Positions 34,869 to 43,218 of a DNA stretch of 64,000 nucleotides are shown piece by piece; position 1 is the stretch's first letter; the number at the start of each line of letters is the position of its first letter. The translations under genes and the position numbers were made by a program. The DNA comes from Nostoc sp. HK-01 (GTDB lineage: Bacteria > Cyanobacteriota > Cyanobacteriia > Cyanobacteriales > Nostocaceae). The stretch is taken from the NCBI GenBank assembly GCA_003990705.1, contig AP018318.1:3103501-3167500 (forward strand). Direction: 5' to 3'. The notes below the pieces were generated by a model, which saw only the letters and a list, made by a program, of their open reading frames with translations, was not told where the DNA came from and ran no database searches.

Positions 34869-35741
34869 ATGGCTCATTTAGATCTGCGTCGCCCCCAAAA
34901 TACTAACGGCGATTTTTATGTAGATACTACCTGTATTGATTGTGATACCTGTCGCTGGATGAGTCCAGAAGTTTTTTCTCGTGTGGATGAACAATCGGCA
35001 GTTGATCATCAACCAAATAATGCAGCAGAAAGATTAACAGCACTTCAAGCACTTTTAGCTTGTCCTACGAGTTCTATCGGGACAGTTGAAAAACCTAAAG
35101 ATATCAAAAATACTCAAGAAACTTTTCCGATTGTGGTAGCAGAAAATGTCTATCATTGTGGCTATCATTCAGAAAAATCTTATGGTGCTGCTAGTTACTA
35201 TATTCAATTATCAGAAGGTAATATTTTGGTGGATTCTCCCCGATTTACCCCACCTTTAGTGAAGCAGCTAGAAGAAATGGGGGGAATTCGTTATATGTAT
35301 TTGACTCATCAAGATGATGTAGCAGATCATCAAAAGTATGCTGAACATTTTCAATGTGAAAGAATTCTTCACGCTGATGATATTTCTGGCAGTACTCGCA
35401 ATGTAGAAATTCAGCTAACAGGTGTAGACCCCTTTGCATTAACTTCAGATTTATTAATTATTCCCGTTCCTGGACATACAAAAGGACACACAGTTTTACT
35501 CTACAAAAATAAGTTTTTGTTCACAGGCGACCATCTTGCTTGGTCAGAAAATAGACAGCAGTTAGCTGCATTTCGTGACCATTGTTGGTATTCTTGGTCA
35601 GAACAAATTAAATCAATGCGGAATTTGGCTAATTACACCTTTGAATGGATTTTACCAGGTCATGGGCGGAGATTTCATGCAGATGTTGAGACTATGGGTC
35701 AGCAAATGCACAAGTGTATTGCGTTGATGGAGAGTCTTTGA
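34869..35741 (+). CDS. Ferredoxin fused to a metallo-beta-lactamase-fold hydrolase
   Basis: Residues 1-75 form a single-cluster [4Fe-4S] ferredoxin-like domain: CIDCDTC plus a distant CP in LLACPTSSIG. Residues about 90-290 are an MBL fold with THQDDVADH, PGHTKGHTV, TGDHLAW and PGHGRRF. The first metal motif is HxDDxxDH rather than the usual HxHxDH, so the metal site or reaction may be unusual. The fusion suggests redox control of, or electron delivery to, the hydrolase. The start ATG is preceded by AAGAGGTTAAC. It converges with the recombinase gene 7 bp away. Confidence 0.85.
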   Translation: MAHLDLRRPQNTNGDFYVDTTCIDCDTCRWMSPEVFSRVDEQSAVDHQPNNAAERLTALQALLACPTSSIGTVEKPKDIKNTQETFPIVVAENVYHCGYHSEKSYGAASYYIQLSEGNILVDSPRFTPPLVKQLEEMGGIRYMYLTHQDDVADHQKYAEHFQCERILHADDISGSTRNVEIQLTGVDPFALTSDLLIIPVPGHTKGHTVLLYKNKFLFTGDHLAWSENRQQLAAFRDHCWYSWSEQIKSMRNLANYTFEWILPGHGRRFHADVETMGQQMHKCIALMESL

Positions 35742-35748
35742 TGATGCA

Positions 35749-37065
35749 CTAAAAAATAAAGACCACTCGCAAATCCCATTCTTTATCTTCACGGACAATT
35801 TCAATTTGTCGAATAAATTCTCGCAGGTAAAAGCGTCGTTCTGCTTCTGATAAATCTAACCAAAATTGCGGAATGGAAACGGCTTGAGCTACAGAACGTA
35901 GATTAACTGGGGGAAGTGTCGCCAGCTTTGCTTGGAGTGCAGAGATTTCTGTGCGGAGTTTGTACTCTCTAAATTTTGCTGTTTCTGCATCTAAAATGCC
36001 AGTTTCAATTAAAGCAGGTAACTGAGCGAGAATTTCTTGTTGACGAGCGATCGCATCTCCTAAACTATTTTTTACTGTATCCAGTTCAGGAGAATTCATT
36101 CCGGCTACTGCTAATGGTAAATCACGGCAAACTTTAGCGATCGTAGATTCTAAAATGTCTTGATAGGGAATAGCTCGACACTTGGGATTGAGAGGACAAC
36201 TAATAGGACGTAAATAAAGGTACTCTTTGTCTTGATAGCGGCGAGTAACACGAGTGACTGTCGTATGAGATTGACATTCACCGCAGACAACTAACCCAGC
36301 TAAAGAACGCGGCGCACTTGCAGTTCGAGACGGTAAGCGGCTATTACGGCGTAACAGTCGGTCAATTTGGGCGGCTTCTTCTTTAGAAAGAATAGCAGTA
36401 TGAGTATCAGAGATAATTTCCCCATTGAGATAAGCCGTATCTCCCCGATAAACAGGATTAGTTAACCAGCGTCGCCCAGTAGTGACAGAAATTTTCTTTC
36501 CGTATTTTTTTGCCAAGTAACGCACTGCGCCGCGCAAGGAACCGTAGAGTAAAAAGTTATCGAAAAACTCTTTCACCACTGGGGAGGTACTGCGGTCAAT
36601 AATGTATTTTCCTTGACCACGGCGATAACCGTAGGGTGTTTTTCCGGGGGGAGGTGCTGCTTCTAAACGATTGCGGGCGTGTCCTTGGCGGATGCGCCGA
36701 CTTCGTTGTTGATGTTGGATTTCTTGGAGTAATTTCAGTAATTCAGCCCGGAAGTGGGATTGCTCTGAGGTGTAGGATTGTTCGGTAGCAATTATAGCTA
36801 TACCCATCGCTTCTAATTCATTTAAGCGATCGCTTACTTCTTCTACCGTATCTCCCAATTCTTCCAAGCGACGCACCAGCAAACATTCTACTAGTTCATT
36901 TTGGCAGTCTGAGATTAGTTGTTGTAACTGCGATCGCTTTGTGTATCCATAGGTATCTCTCTTAACTAAATCTTCATAAACTCGTTCTACATCCCATTGC
37001 CAATTAATGCTTTGAGGCACAGATTCTAAGAGAGGATCATAATAAATGTAAGCAATAATGTTCAT
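35749..37065 (-). CDS. Large serine-recombinase-family protein lacking the catalytic serine motif
   Basis: The middle and C-terminal parts are typical of large serine recombinases: a recombinase domain (PPPGKTPYGYRRGQGKYIID, VRYLAKKYGKKISVTTGRRWLTNPVYRGD), a zinc ribbon (VVCGECQSH ... ISCPLNPKC), and a long C-terminal coiled coil. The N-terminus has LVRRLEELGDTVEEVSDRLNEL of the resolvase fold. It starts, however, IIAYIYYDPLLESVP where the catalytic YxRxS should be, so no nucleophilic Ser is visible. It may be a DNA-binding relative that does not cut, or it may use a different residue. It resembles XisF-type proteins in general layout. At 438 residues it is not truncated at the C-terminus. 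Confidence 0.75.
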   Translation of the reverse strand: MNIIAYIYYDPLLESVPQSINWQWDVERVYEDLVKRDTYGYTKRSQLQQLISDCQNELVECLLVRRLEELGDTVEEVSDRLNELEAMGIAIIATEQSYTSEQSHFRAELLKLLQEIQHQQRSRRIRQGHARNRLEAAPPPGKTPYGYRRGQGKYIIDRSTSPVVKEFFDNFLLYGSLRGAVRYLAKKYGKKISVTTGRRWLTNPVYRGDTAYLNGEIISDTHTAILSKEEAAQIDRLLRRNSRLPSRTASAPRSLAGLVVCGECQSHTTVTRVTRRYQDKEYLYLRPISCPLNPKCRAIPYQDILESTIAKVCRDLPLAVAGMNSPELDTVKNSLGDAIARQQEILAQLPALIETGILDAETAKFREYKLRTEISALQAKLATLPPVNLRSVAQAVSIPQFWLDLSEAERRFYLREFIRQIEIVREDKEWDLRVVFIF

Positions 37066-37105
37066 CAGTCAGTACTTAGCTTAACTTTCTCTCCCTCTGG
37101 TCAAC

Positions 37106-37350
37106 CTACGGTGTACACACAAGTACTCTCCGCATACGTTTCAGGGATTTCAACCCCCTTAAATTGTCATTGCGTTCGCGTAGCGTCTCGCAGAGAGGAG
37201 GAACGACGTTCGCGCAGCGTGTCGTAGACAAGCAATCGCAAGGTGCTGGGATTGCTTCGCTTCGCTCGCAATGACAGGTTTTGAGCGATTTTTATCTGAG
37301 TTTTAAACTCCCTTACAGGTAGGATTTCAAGACTTCTGTGTACACCGTGG
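37106..37350. mobile_element. 245-bp non-autonomous element with a second repeat nested in it
   Basis: The ends are imperfect inverted repeats of about 19 bp (CTACGGTGTACACACAAGT against CCACGGTGTACACAGAAGT on the complement). They are flanked by near-identical 11-bp direct repeats CTCTGGTCAAC (37095-37105) and CTCTGGTTAAC (37351-37361). Inside, TGTCATTGCG (37165-37174) and CGCAATGACA (37267-37276) bound another repeat made of GTTCGCGTAGCGTCTCGCAGAG-like units, a well-known Nostoc interspersed sequence. It has no coding capacity. Confidence 0.7.
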
Positions 37351-37556
37351 CTCTGGTTAACTTATTGCACTTGCTAATCTCAATAATAGTCCGAAAAGTT
37401 TTGTTTTTGCTGTGGATATAAAAACTGGAAATATGACACTTTTATCACAAGTAAATGTAAATAAAATTGCCTTTATTCCCTAGCAGAAAGAGAGTGTTTC
37501 TTAGTTGGGTAAAGGTTCTATATTTACATCACACTGCTGTAATTGAAAGTCTTTAA

Positions 37557-37916
37557 TCACTGTTGACTGATCTCAATCACATTTCCATCGGGATCTTGGG
37601 TAAAAATGGCAGGGCGACCAGAGGCACTCGCTTGAATAGAATAATTGTGACTGAGTAATTCTTGTTTAGCTTGTTCTAAATCAGCCACAGCAAAAGCAAT
37701 GTGGGGATTACGTCCCCATTTTTCGTTTGGGTTATCGGTTGGTGTAGTGGATGCGACTATTAGATGTATTTGATAGTTGCCGACTTGATACCATGCACCT
37801 GGATATTTGAGGGATCGGTCAATTTTTGATAATCCCAACACTCGGCTGTAAAAGTGTTCGGAACGTTCTAAATCAGTAACGAGAATAGCTGTATGAAGGC
37901 TCTGGGTTATCTGCAT
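37557..37916 (-). CDS. VOC-family (glyoxalase/bleomycin resistance) protein
   Basis: This 119-residue single-domain VOC protein has TAILVTDLERSEHFYSRVLGL at the start, WYQVGNYQIHLIVAS, HIAFAVADLEQAKQELL and IFTQDPDGNVIEISQ, the last giving the metal-binding Glu. The His and Glu metal ligands are in place. It could be a glyoxalase-like lyase, dioxygenase or resistance protein; the substrate is not evident. It is monocistronic. Confidence 0.8.
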   Translation of the reverse strand: MQITQSLHTAILVTDLERSEHFYSRVLGLSKIDRSLKYPGAWYQVGNYQIHLIVASTTPTDNPNEKWGRNPHIAFAVADLEQAKQELLSHNYSIQASASGRPAIFTQDPDGNVIEISQQ

Positions 37917-38440
37917 GATCTGTGATGATCGCTGTTGTTTTGATTTTGACGTATTTGCGGCACAACTAGCCGATCGCTCCCGATTAAATCCCAGGAGTGA
38001 TCGCCTTTATTTTGAGACGAGATCATTTGTCCATAAGGGTTTGAATGCTTTTTAAGCTTAAATGCCATGAAACCATAACATTTAAGCTCTGTTCAAAAAA
38101 GCAAATGTCATAGTTCTATGACAATATGATCCCGCTAGAGCTATTAAATTCGTAAAAGCTCGGAAAAAGTGCCTTGAGACCCCTTGATCAACACCGAGGG
38201 TTACTGGTTAATATTTACTTAACAAAACGACTCCTCCGATCCCGAAAAATGCTTACCCAAGCATTCAAGGAAATTGAAAGGGAGTGACCCTCATTTTAAA
38301 AGCAAATTAAAAAACTTTAAAAACTGGGCAAAACCAGGAGTCAGGAATAAGAAATTCATCTGAAGAAGAATGGCACTTTTTATAAAGCATTCTGTAACTC
38401 AGAGAGATAATTACCTTTCAAACTACTGGAGGCCAAATTA
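37917..38440. other. Long leader region of the DUF4912 gene, no gene seen
   Basis: No coding frame stands out. A HIP1-like site pair occurs near 37970-38010. A good ribosome-binding site GGAGG lies at 38428-38432, 8 nt before the ATG of the next gene. The remainder probably holds its promoter and long 5' leader. Confidence 0.5.
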
Positions 38441-39688
38441 ATGGCAAAAGAACGCCCACCGCTAGAGGAGATGACATTACGGCAACTACGTAAAGTTGCC
38501 AGCGAATATAGCGTCTCCCGCTATAGCCGAATGCGTAAATCACAATTGCTGGCAGCAATTCAAGAAGTCCAGCGTAGTAAAGCTTCGCTTAGTCCATCTC
38601 GTTCACTGGAGGCACAGGAAACCGTGGAAGCAGCAAAATTTGAACTTGGTCAAGAAGACCGTACTGGTGGCTCTCTGGCTGATGTTGATGAATTACTCGC
38701 AGATCTACCAGGTGGTTATGGTGAAAGTCGAATTGTACTTTTACCACGCGATCCGCAATGGGCTTACACTTATTGGGATATTCCCAATGATCATAAAGAA
38801 GAACTGCGGCGGCAAGGTGGACAGCAGTTGGCACTGCGAATTTATGATGTCACTGACATCAGTCTTGAATATCAAAGTCCCCACAGCATCCAAGAATATC
38901 CTGTTGATGAACTAGCCAGAGAATGGTACCTACCAATTCCTGTGAGCGATCGCGATTATGTCATTGATATCGGTTATCGTACTTTTGATGGCCGTTGGTT
39001 AGTTTTGGCTCGTTCTGCCCAAGTACACATTCCTCCTGTGTATCCATCTGACTGGATTGAGGATGTCTTCATCACCGTCAACTTTGAAGAAGACTTGCGT
39101 GGTAGAACTCTGTATGAACTAGTACCCCCTGCGAAGAAACTGGCAACAGCCGCAGGTGCAAATGGTGGCAACCCCATTTACGACCAAATCTTTGGCTTGG
39201 CAGAATCTGCCGAAGCGCAACGGGTTGCAGGTTCTCTGTTTGGTTCTATGCAGCATGTACCTGGTTCTGTTCGTCCCGAACAAGCTATCAGTTCCTACGT
39301 CTTCCCCTCTGGAGTCGGTATGTGGGCAGTTCCCACCACCTCTGGTTTAAATATGTCCGGTGTGGGAATGTCTGGTGTAGGTTTCTCAGCTTCTGCCGTA
39401 CCAATGCGTCCCCGCCAGTTCTGGTTAATTGCCGATGCTGAATTGATTGTTTACGGTGCAACTGAACCTGATGCTACCGTAACAATTGGTGGTCGTGAAA
39501 TTAAACTGAATCCTGATGGTACATTCCGCTTCCAAATGTCCTTCCAAGATGGTTTAATTGACTACCCAATTTTGGCGGTTGCTGCTGATGGTGAGCAAAC
39601 ACGCTCAATTCACATGAAGTTCAATCGTGAAACACCATCTCGCAATACTAATACCAAAGAAGAAGCAATTCCCGAATGGATTTTCTAA
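38441..39688 (+). CDS. DUF4912 protein with Rho-N/SAP-like N-terminal domain
   Basis: Residues about 8-45 (LEEMTLRQLRKVASEYSVSRYSRMRKSQLLAAI) match the Rho N-terminal/SAP-like nucleic-acid-binding helix domain. Residues about 95-235 match DUF4912 (LLPRDPQWAYTYWDIPN, ELRRQGGQQLALRIYDVTD, REWYLPIPVSDRDYVIDIGYRT). A third conserved part near the end (FWLIADAELIVYGATEPDATVTIGGR) repeats beta-sandwich features. There is a strong GGAGG ribosome-binding site and a clear terminator downstream, so it is probably well expressed and monocistronic. The function of the family is unknown. Confidence 0.85.
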   Translation: MAKERPPLEEMTLRQLRKVASEYSVSRYSRMRKSQLLAAIQEVQRSKASLSPSRSLEAQETVEAAKFELGQEDRTGGSLADVDELLADLPGGYGESRIVLLPRDPQWAYTYWDIPNDHKEELRRQGGQQLALRIYDVTDISLEYQSPHSIQEYPVDELAREWYLPIPVSDRDYVIDIGYRTFDGRWLVLARSAQVHIPPVYPSDWIEDVFITVNFEEDLRGRTLYELVPPAKKLATAAGANGGNPIYDQIFGLAESAEAQRVAGSLFGSMQHVPGSVRPEQAISSYVFPSGVGMWAVPTTSGLNMSGVGMSGVGFSASAVPMRPRQFWLIADAELIVYGATEPDATVTIGGREIKLNPDGTFRFQMSFQDGLIDYPILAVAADGEQTRSIHMKFNRETPSRNTNTKEEAIPEWIF

Positions 39689-39716
39689 GTAATCCAAAAT
39701 TGGTATTTTGAATTAT

Positions 39717-39750
39717 AACCCGCTATAGTCGTTCTGTAGCGGGTTTTTAT
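39717..39750 (+). terminator. Intrinsic terminator of the DUF4912 gene
   Basis: AACCCGCTA (39717-39725) pairs perfectly with TAGCGGGTT (39737-39745) and is followed by TTTTATT. It begins 28 bp past the stop codon and ends just before the next gene. Confidence 0.9.
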
Positions 39751-39759
39751 TATCTTAGT

Positions 39760-40692
39760 ATGTGGATCAAAAAAATATTTTTCTTATCTATATTTATCAT
39801 GACGATAAATTTGTTATTAGCTTGTAAAGACGATACCGCGAATTCATCAACAAAAGCAGCAAAAACCTGTCCTGGTGAAAATCCTCAATTCAGCATTGAA
39901 TTTTTCAAAGCTAATAATCAAGGTCAGAAATCTGCCAAAGGCATTAATCATGTCATTATTTTTAATCCTAAATCGCCAAAATTAGATTTTAAAGTCAATG
40001 TAGGTTTATCTCATAAACTTTATGCTAAAGATAAACAGGGAAAATTTATCAGAAATTATGTACCAAAGCAATTTAATGAAATTATTACTGATGCAAATTC
40101 TCAGTTAAATGGGCAAAGACCTCTAGCCGCAATTAATGCTGACTATATAGGCACCGATGATAAACCACAAGGCTTAAATATTTCTCGCGGAGTTGAATAT
40201 TCTGGCGCATTTAAAAATCGGCGTTCTTCCTTTGGGATTTCTGGAGGGAGACCCCAAGAACGAATAGCTACACTTCAAACGGGCAGAAGAAGTAACAATA
40301 TTCTAAATTACAATTTGGTTGGTGGTAATGGCAGATTTTATCGTCAAGGTAAATTTAAAGATATCTGTCAAGATTTAGGAGAATTTGCTTGTAAGCAAGT
40401 GACGAATCGTTCTATGGTGGCGACAACGAGTAAAGGTTATGTAATTTTATTAGTGAATGACTTAAAAGCTAATTCAGTCATTGAAGCTTCGCCAGTAAAT
40501 CAAGAGTTACTACCAGATATGTTTGATGATGTTTTAGCTGGAATTGCCCGTAATAACTGTTTAGGTAAAATTCAAGAAGGAATGTTATTTGATGGCGGTG
40601 GTTCTCCCGGATTATATTACAACGGAAAAATTTATCTAGAAAATGGCGGTGCAATTGGTTCTGTATTTTTAATTTATAAAACATCTAATTAA
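39760..40692 (+). CDS. Phosphodiester glycosidase (NAGPA/DUF2233)-like lipoprotein
   Basis: It has an N-terminal signal with a lipobox (INLLLACKD, Cys at residue 22). The body matches phosphodiester glycosidase family proteins: PLAAINADYIG, VTNRSMVATTSKGYVILLV and LFDGGGSPGLYYNGK near the end. These enzymes remove sugar from phosphodiester-linked glycans; the substrate here is unknown and extracytoplasmic action is expected. The ATG lies right after the upstream terminator, so the promoter must be very close or overlap the preceding hairpin. Confidence 0.8.
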   Translation: MWIKKIFFLSIFIMTINLLLACKDDTANSSTKAAKTCPGENPQFSIEFFKANNQGQKSAKGINHVIIFNPKSPKLDFKVNVGLSHKLYAKDKQGKFIRNYVPKQFNEIITDANSQLNGQRPLAAINADYIGTDDKPQGLNISRGVEYSGAFKNRRSSFGISGGRPQERIATLQTGRRSNNILNYNLVGGNGRFYRQGKFKDICQDLGEFACKQVTNRSMVATTSKGYVILLVNDLKANSVIEASPVNQELLPDMFDDVLAGIARNNCLGKIQEGMLFDGGGSPGLYYNGKIYLENGGAIGSVFLIYKTSN

Positions 40693-40709
40693 TTTTTTTC
40701 TAGATATAA

Positions 40710-40745
40710 TAAATGCGATCGCTGCTAAATAAGCGATCGCATTTA
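40710..40745. terminator. Bidirectional terminator built from two HIP1 octamers
   Basis: A perfect 14-bp stem (40710-40723 with 40732-40745) encloses 8 nt. Each arm contains the whole GCGATCGC octamer. A/T runs flank both sides. It lies between the convergent lipoprotein and haloperoxidase genes, 17 and 19 bp from their stops. Confidence 0.75.
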
Positions 40746-40764
40746 TTTCTTACTACCAATCAAG

Positions 40765-42585
40765 TTAAACAGTAACTCTTGTACCGTCAAATTTAGTAAA
40801 GGTAAAGCCTTGAAAATCTTCGTTATAACCCAATCTTTCATCTCTCAAGAGGCTAATAGCCACTTCTTCACCTAAAGCTAAACCAGCTGCACCGTCAGTC
40901 CGCCAGTGAATACCGCCGTGACCTCGACCAATAGCATAATTTGTTGCCAGCTTGTTCAACTCACCACCCACTGTTAATGGTTCACCAGTGTAGGGAATTA
41001 ACTGTGTTGGGTCGTTGGGATCGGGTACTACTGGGTTAGGAATAACATGATTTTCATCAAAGAAAGCTTTTAATAATGTCACATTAACACCTGCGATCGC
41101 TGCCGCACCACCTGTATATGAGGAATGTAACGGTGCTGCTTCTGGATAAGCTTGCGGTAGCAAATAAGTACCAAAGTTGCTGTAAGTTCTTGCCAAAGCT
41201 TGGGAATTCAATATCTCAGGATGAATCGGATATTGAGTGCTATTGACAATGTTGTTATAAACTAGTCCACCGTATGCCTCTGGGCGCAAAATGCGGTGTA
41301 CGTAATACTTCTGCCAATATGAGGCTCGGATTGCCCGTGATGTCCCCAAGTTTAACAGCGCTTGCAAATGCCCAACTGCAAATGTGGCATTGGAACCTAT
41401 TTGAGTCCGAGAATTAACATAGGGATTACCCGGATTCAACGGTGCGCCAATTCCACCATCAATCAGTGGGTCACTCAAACTAACTGGGGAACTGAGTAGT
41501 AAAGAAGCTCCGTAATACAAAGCGCCACCAATATGGGCAAACTCTCCCAAATCACGCACAGTAGATACATAACGGCGTTTGGGATCATAATTAATCGCTC
41601 GGCCAGAATTGCCACCATTCTGGACAGTCAGCCATTCGTTAAAATTGGTGAGAAAATCATTACCAGGGAGCGCAGTCCGAATCACTGCCAAAATATACTG
41701 GGTTCCCCAAGGAATATTCCGCAATAAAAATTGGGAAATGTAAGGGCCGTTTAATATCCCTGGAGGCGTTACATGTTTTGCGGTTCTCCCAGAACGGTCA
41801 GAGCGATCGACATAGCTGACACTACCGCGAAACAAAGTTTGTGGGGTGACACGACCATTGATTTTTGGCCCGTAAAAAGCCGAAAGTCTGTTCAACTCTT
41901 CAACAGCTGCCAAAACTTTGGAGTCATCTGTATTATTTTGAAATTGAGAAAAAGGCACATCACGCAGTAAAGCTTGCCAGTATAATTCCACTGCTTCATC
42001 TGCGCGTGCAGCACTAGCTAAAGCTGGTGGTGATGGTACTGCTATCTGAGCAGCATTAATACCTTCAAGGCTGATTGCCAGCGGCCCTTGAGGGTTAACG
42101 AGTTTTCTTGTGCCACCCAAAATAATCTTTTCATACTGATTGGGGTCTTGGCTAGTTAGTGCGCTAATCAAAGAGTTATAAGCGTTTAGATTGACTTCAC
42201 CTCGTTGGTTGTGAGGCAAACCTCTAGAGTCGCTGCCAATTTTGTTGGCATACCTCTCTTCATCACCGTTAGTTGGATGTGGTGGAATGGGAAAACTCCG
42301 TTCTAGTCTTGCAGCTTCCAGCCTGACTCGGTAGGCTTTTTCAACAAACTTGTTGTAGTTGAACCGCCCAACAATATCTCGTTCTCTAGCTTGAACAACA
42401 CCTTCTTTCTTGAAAGACGAAAACGTGGAACCCATCATACCCGCAACCATACCCGTTGCCGTTAACATAGTGGTGCGGTTGATAAATGAACGTCTGCTGA
42501 AGCGTTTTATCAATGAACGGCGAGTTGAAGAATTTTGGTTTTCGTTTTGAGCTTGATTTGTTGACTCAGATTCAAATTGCATCAA
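40765..42585 (-). CDS. Vanadium-dependent haloperoxidase with Tat signal
   Basis: The N-terminus has a twin-arginine signal (FSRRSFINRT, Arg-Arg at 31-32) before a weakly hydrophobic stretch, so folded export through Tat is likely. The body of about 540 residues fits bacterial vanadium haloperoxidases of the PAP2 superfamily: AAPLHSSYTGGAAAIAG and GRGHGGIHWRTDGAAGLALGEEVA, giving the vanadate-binding residues and catalytic His. The family oxidises halides with H2O2 or acts as an acid phosphatase. Substrate halide choice cannot be told from sequence. It is monocistronic with an 8-bp palindrome in its leader. Confidence 0.88.
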   Translation of the reverse strand: MMQFESESTNQAQNENQNSSTRRSLIKRFSRRSFINRTTMLTATGMVAGMMGSTFSSFKKEGVVQARERDIVGRFNYNKFVEKAYRVRLEAARLERSFPIPPHPTNGDEERYANKIGSDSRGLPHNQRGEVNLNAYNSLISALTSQDPNQYEKIILGGTRKLVNPQGPLAISLEGINAAQIAVPSPPALASAARADEAVELYWQALLRDVPFSQFQNNTDDSKVLAAVEELNRLSAFYGPKINGRVTPQTLFRGSVSYVDRSDRSGRTAKHVTPPGILNGPYISQFLLRNIPWGTQYILAVIRTALPGNDFLTNFNEWLTVQNGGNSGRAINYDPKRRYVSTVRDLGEFAHIGGALYYGASLLLSSPVSLSDPLIDGGIGAPLNPGNPYVNSRTQIGSNATFAVGHLQALLNLGTSRAIRASYWQKYYVHRILRPEAYGGLVYNNIVNSTQYPIHPEILNSQALARTYSNFGTYLLPQAYPEAAPLHSSYTGGAAAIAGVNVTLLKAFFDENHVIPNPVVPDPNDPTQLIPYTGEPLTVGGELNKLATNYAIGRGHGGIHWRTDGAAGLALGEEVAISLLRDERLGYNEDFQGFTFTKFDGTRVTV

Positions 42586-43218
42586 ATTTGCTCCTCAATT
42601 AAAAAAAGTCAATATGATTTAGCGCTACAGGTAATTTCCTGTAAACATTGCTCACTTATGGCGCATCATCGGCAACATGATGCGTTAAAGAAGTTCTGTT
42701 TGGAGGTGTAGAGAGTTTCCTATTTCCTGTCCCTGATGTAGAAAAAATCTATGTACCAGTATTCAGGCTGAATTTCTCTGCCTACCGTTTTTTATATATA
42801 CACTCACTAAACTACTAAAAATTTATCGATTTACCGTATTTAGTGATCAAATTAGAATTTCCCACAAATCAGCTAGAAAAGCAATATGATTGTCTAAATA
42901 AAACGCGGAAACTAGATTCTGTCAGAGTTTTGCGACAATTTAGCTTTTGTAGAGAATGTCGAAAATACTACCTGTGTCTAAGTTAATTTCCACCAGACAC
43001 TAGTTTCTCAGAACTTACGCACAAAGAAAGGAGACCGGGTGTTGACGGATAAGTCCTAAATGCTTGTATCTTCGGACAAATTTTAGGTCAGATTCAGTGT
43101 TTCAGCCGTAAACATAATTTATTGGAGCTTGCGTTTGCTGCTGATCTGTGTGAATATTCTATCAAAATAACGGTAAATTGCTCGATTTATCGTAGTATTG
43201 ATTATACTTATAGCCTGA
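42586..43218. other. Divergent promoter region, no gene seen
   Basis: 633 bp separate the haloperoxidase (minus) from the sulfonate-type cluster (plus). It is AT-rich, with a palindrome at 42662-42684 and a GAACTTACGCACAA sequence near 43013, part of a common Nostoc intergenic repeat. No riboswitch was recognised. Confidence 0.5.
42662..42684. promoter_or_regulatory. Palindrome in the haloperoxidase leader, candidate operator
   Basis: CGCATCAT (42662-42669) and ATGATGCG (42677-42684) are perfect inverted copies around 7 nt, 77 bp upstream of the haloperoxidase start. The size and spacing fit a dimeric repressor site. No regulator gene is adjacent. Confidence 0.35.

Noticed and set aside
37106-37350. 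Attachment site for the adjacent recombinase
   Set aside because: The structure is explained by two nested inverted-repeat elements; no crossover-type core or matching second site was seen.
43000-43218. Possible riboswitch upstream of the SsuA-like gene
   Set aside because: Some short complementary stretches occur, but no known riboswitch core could be recognised.
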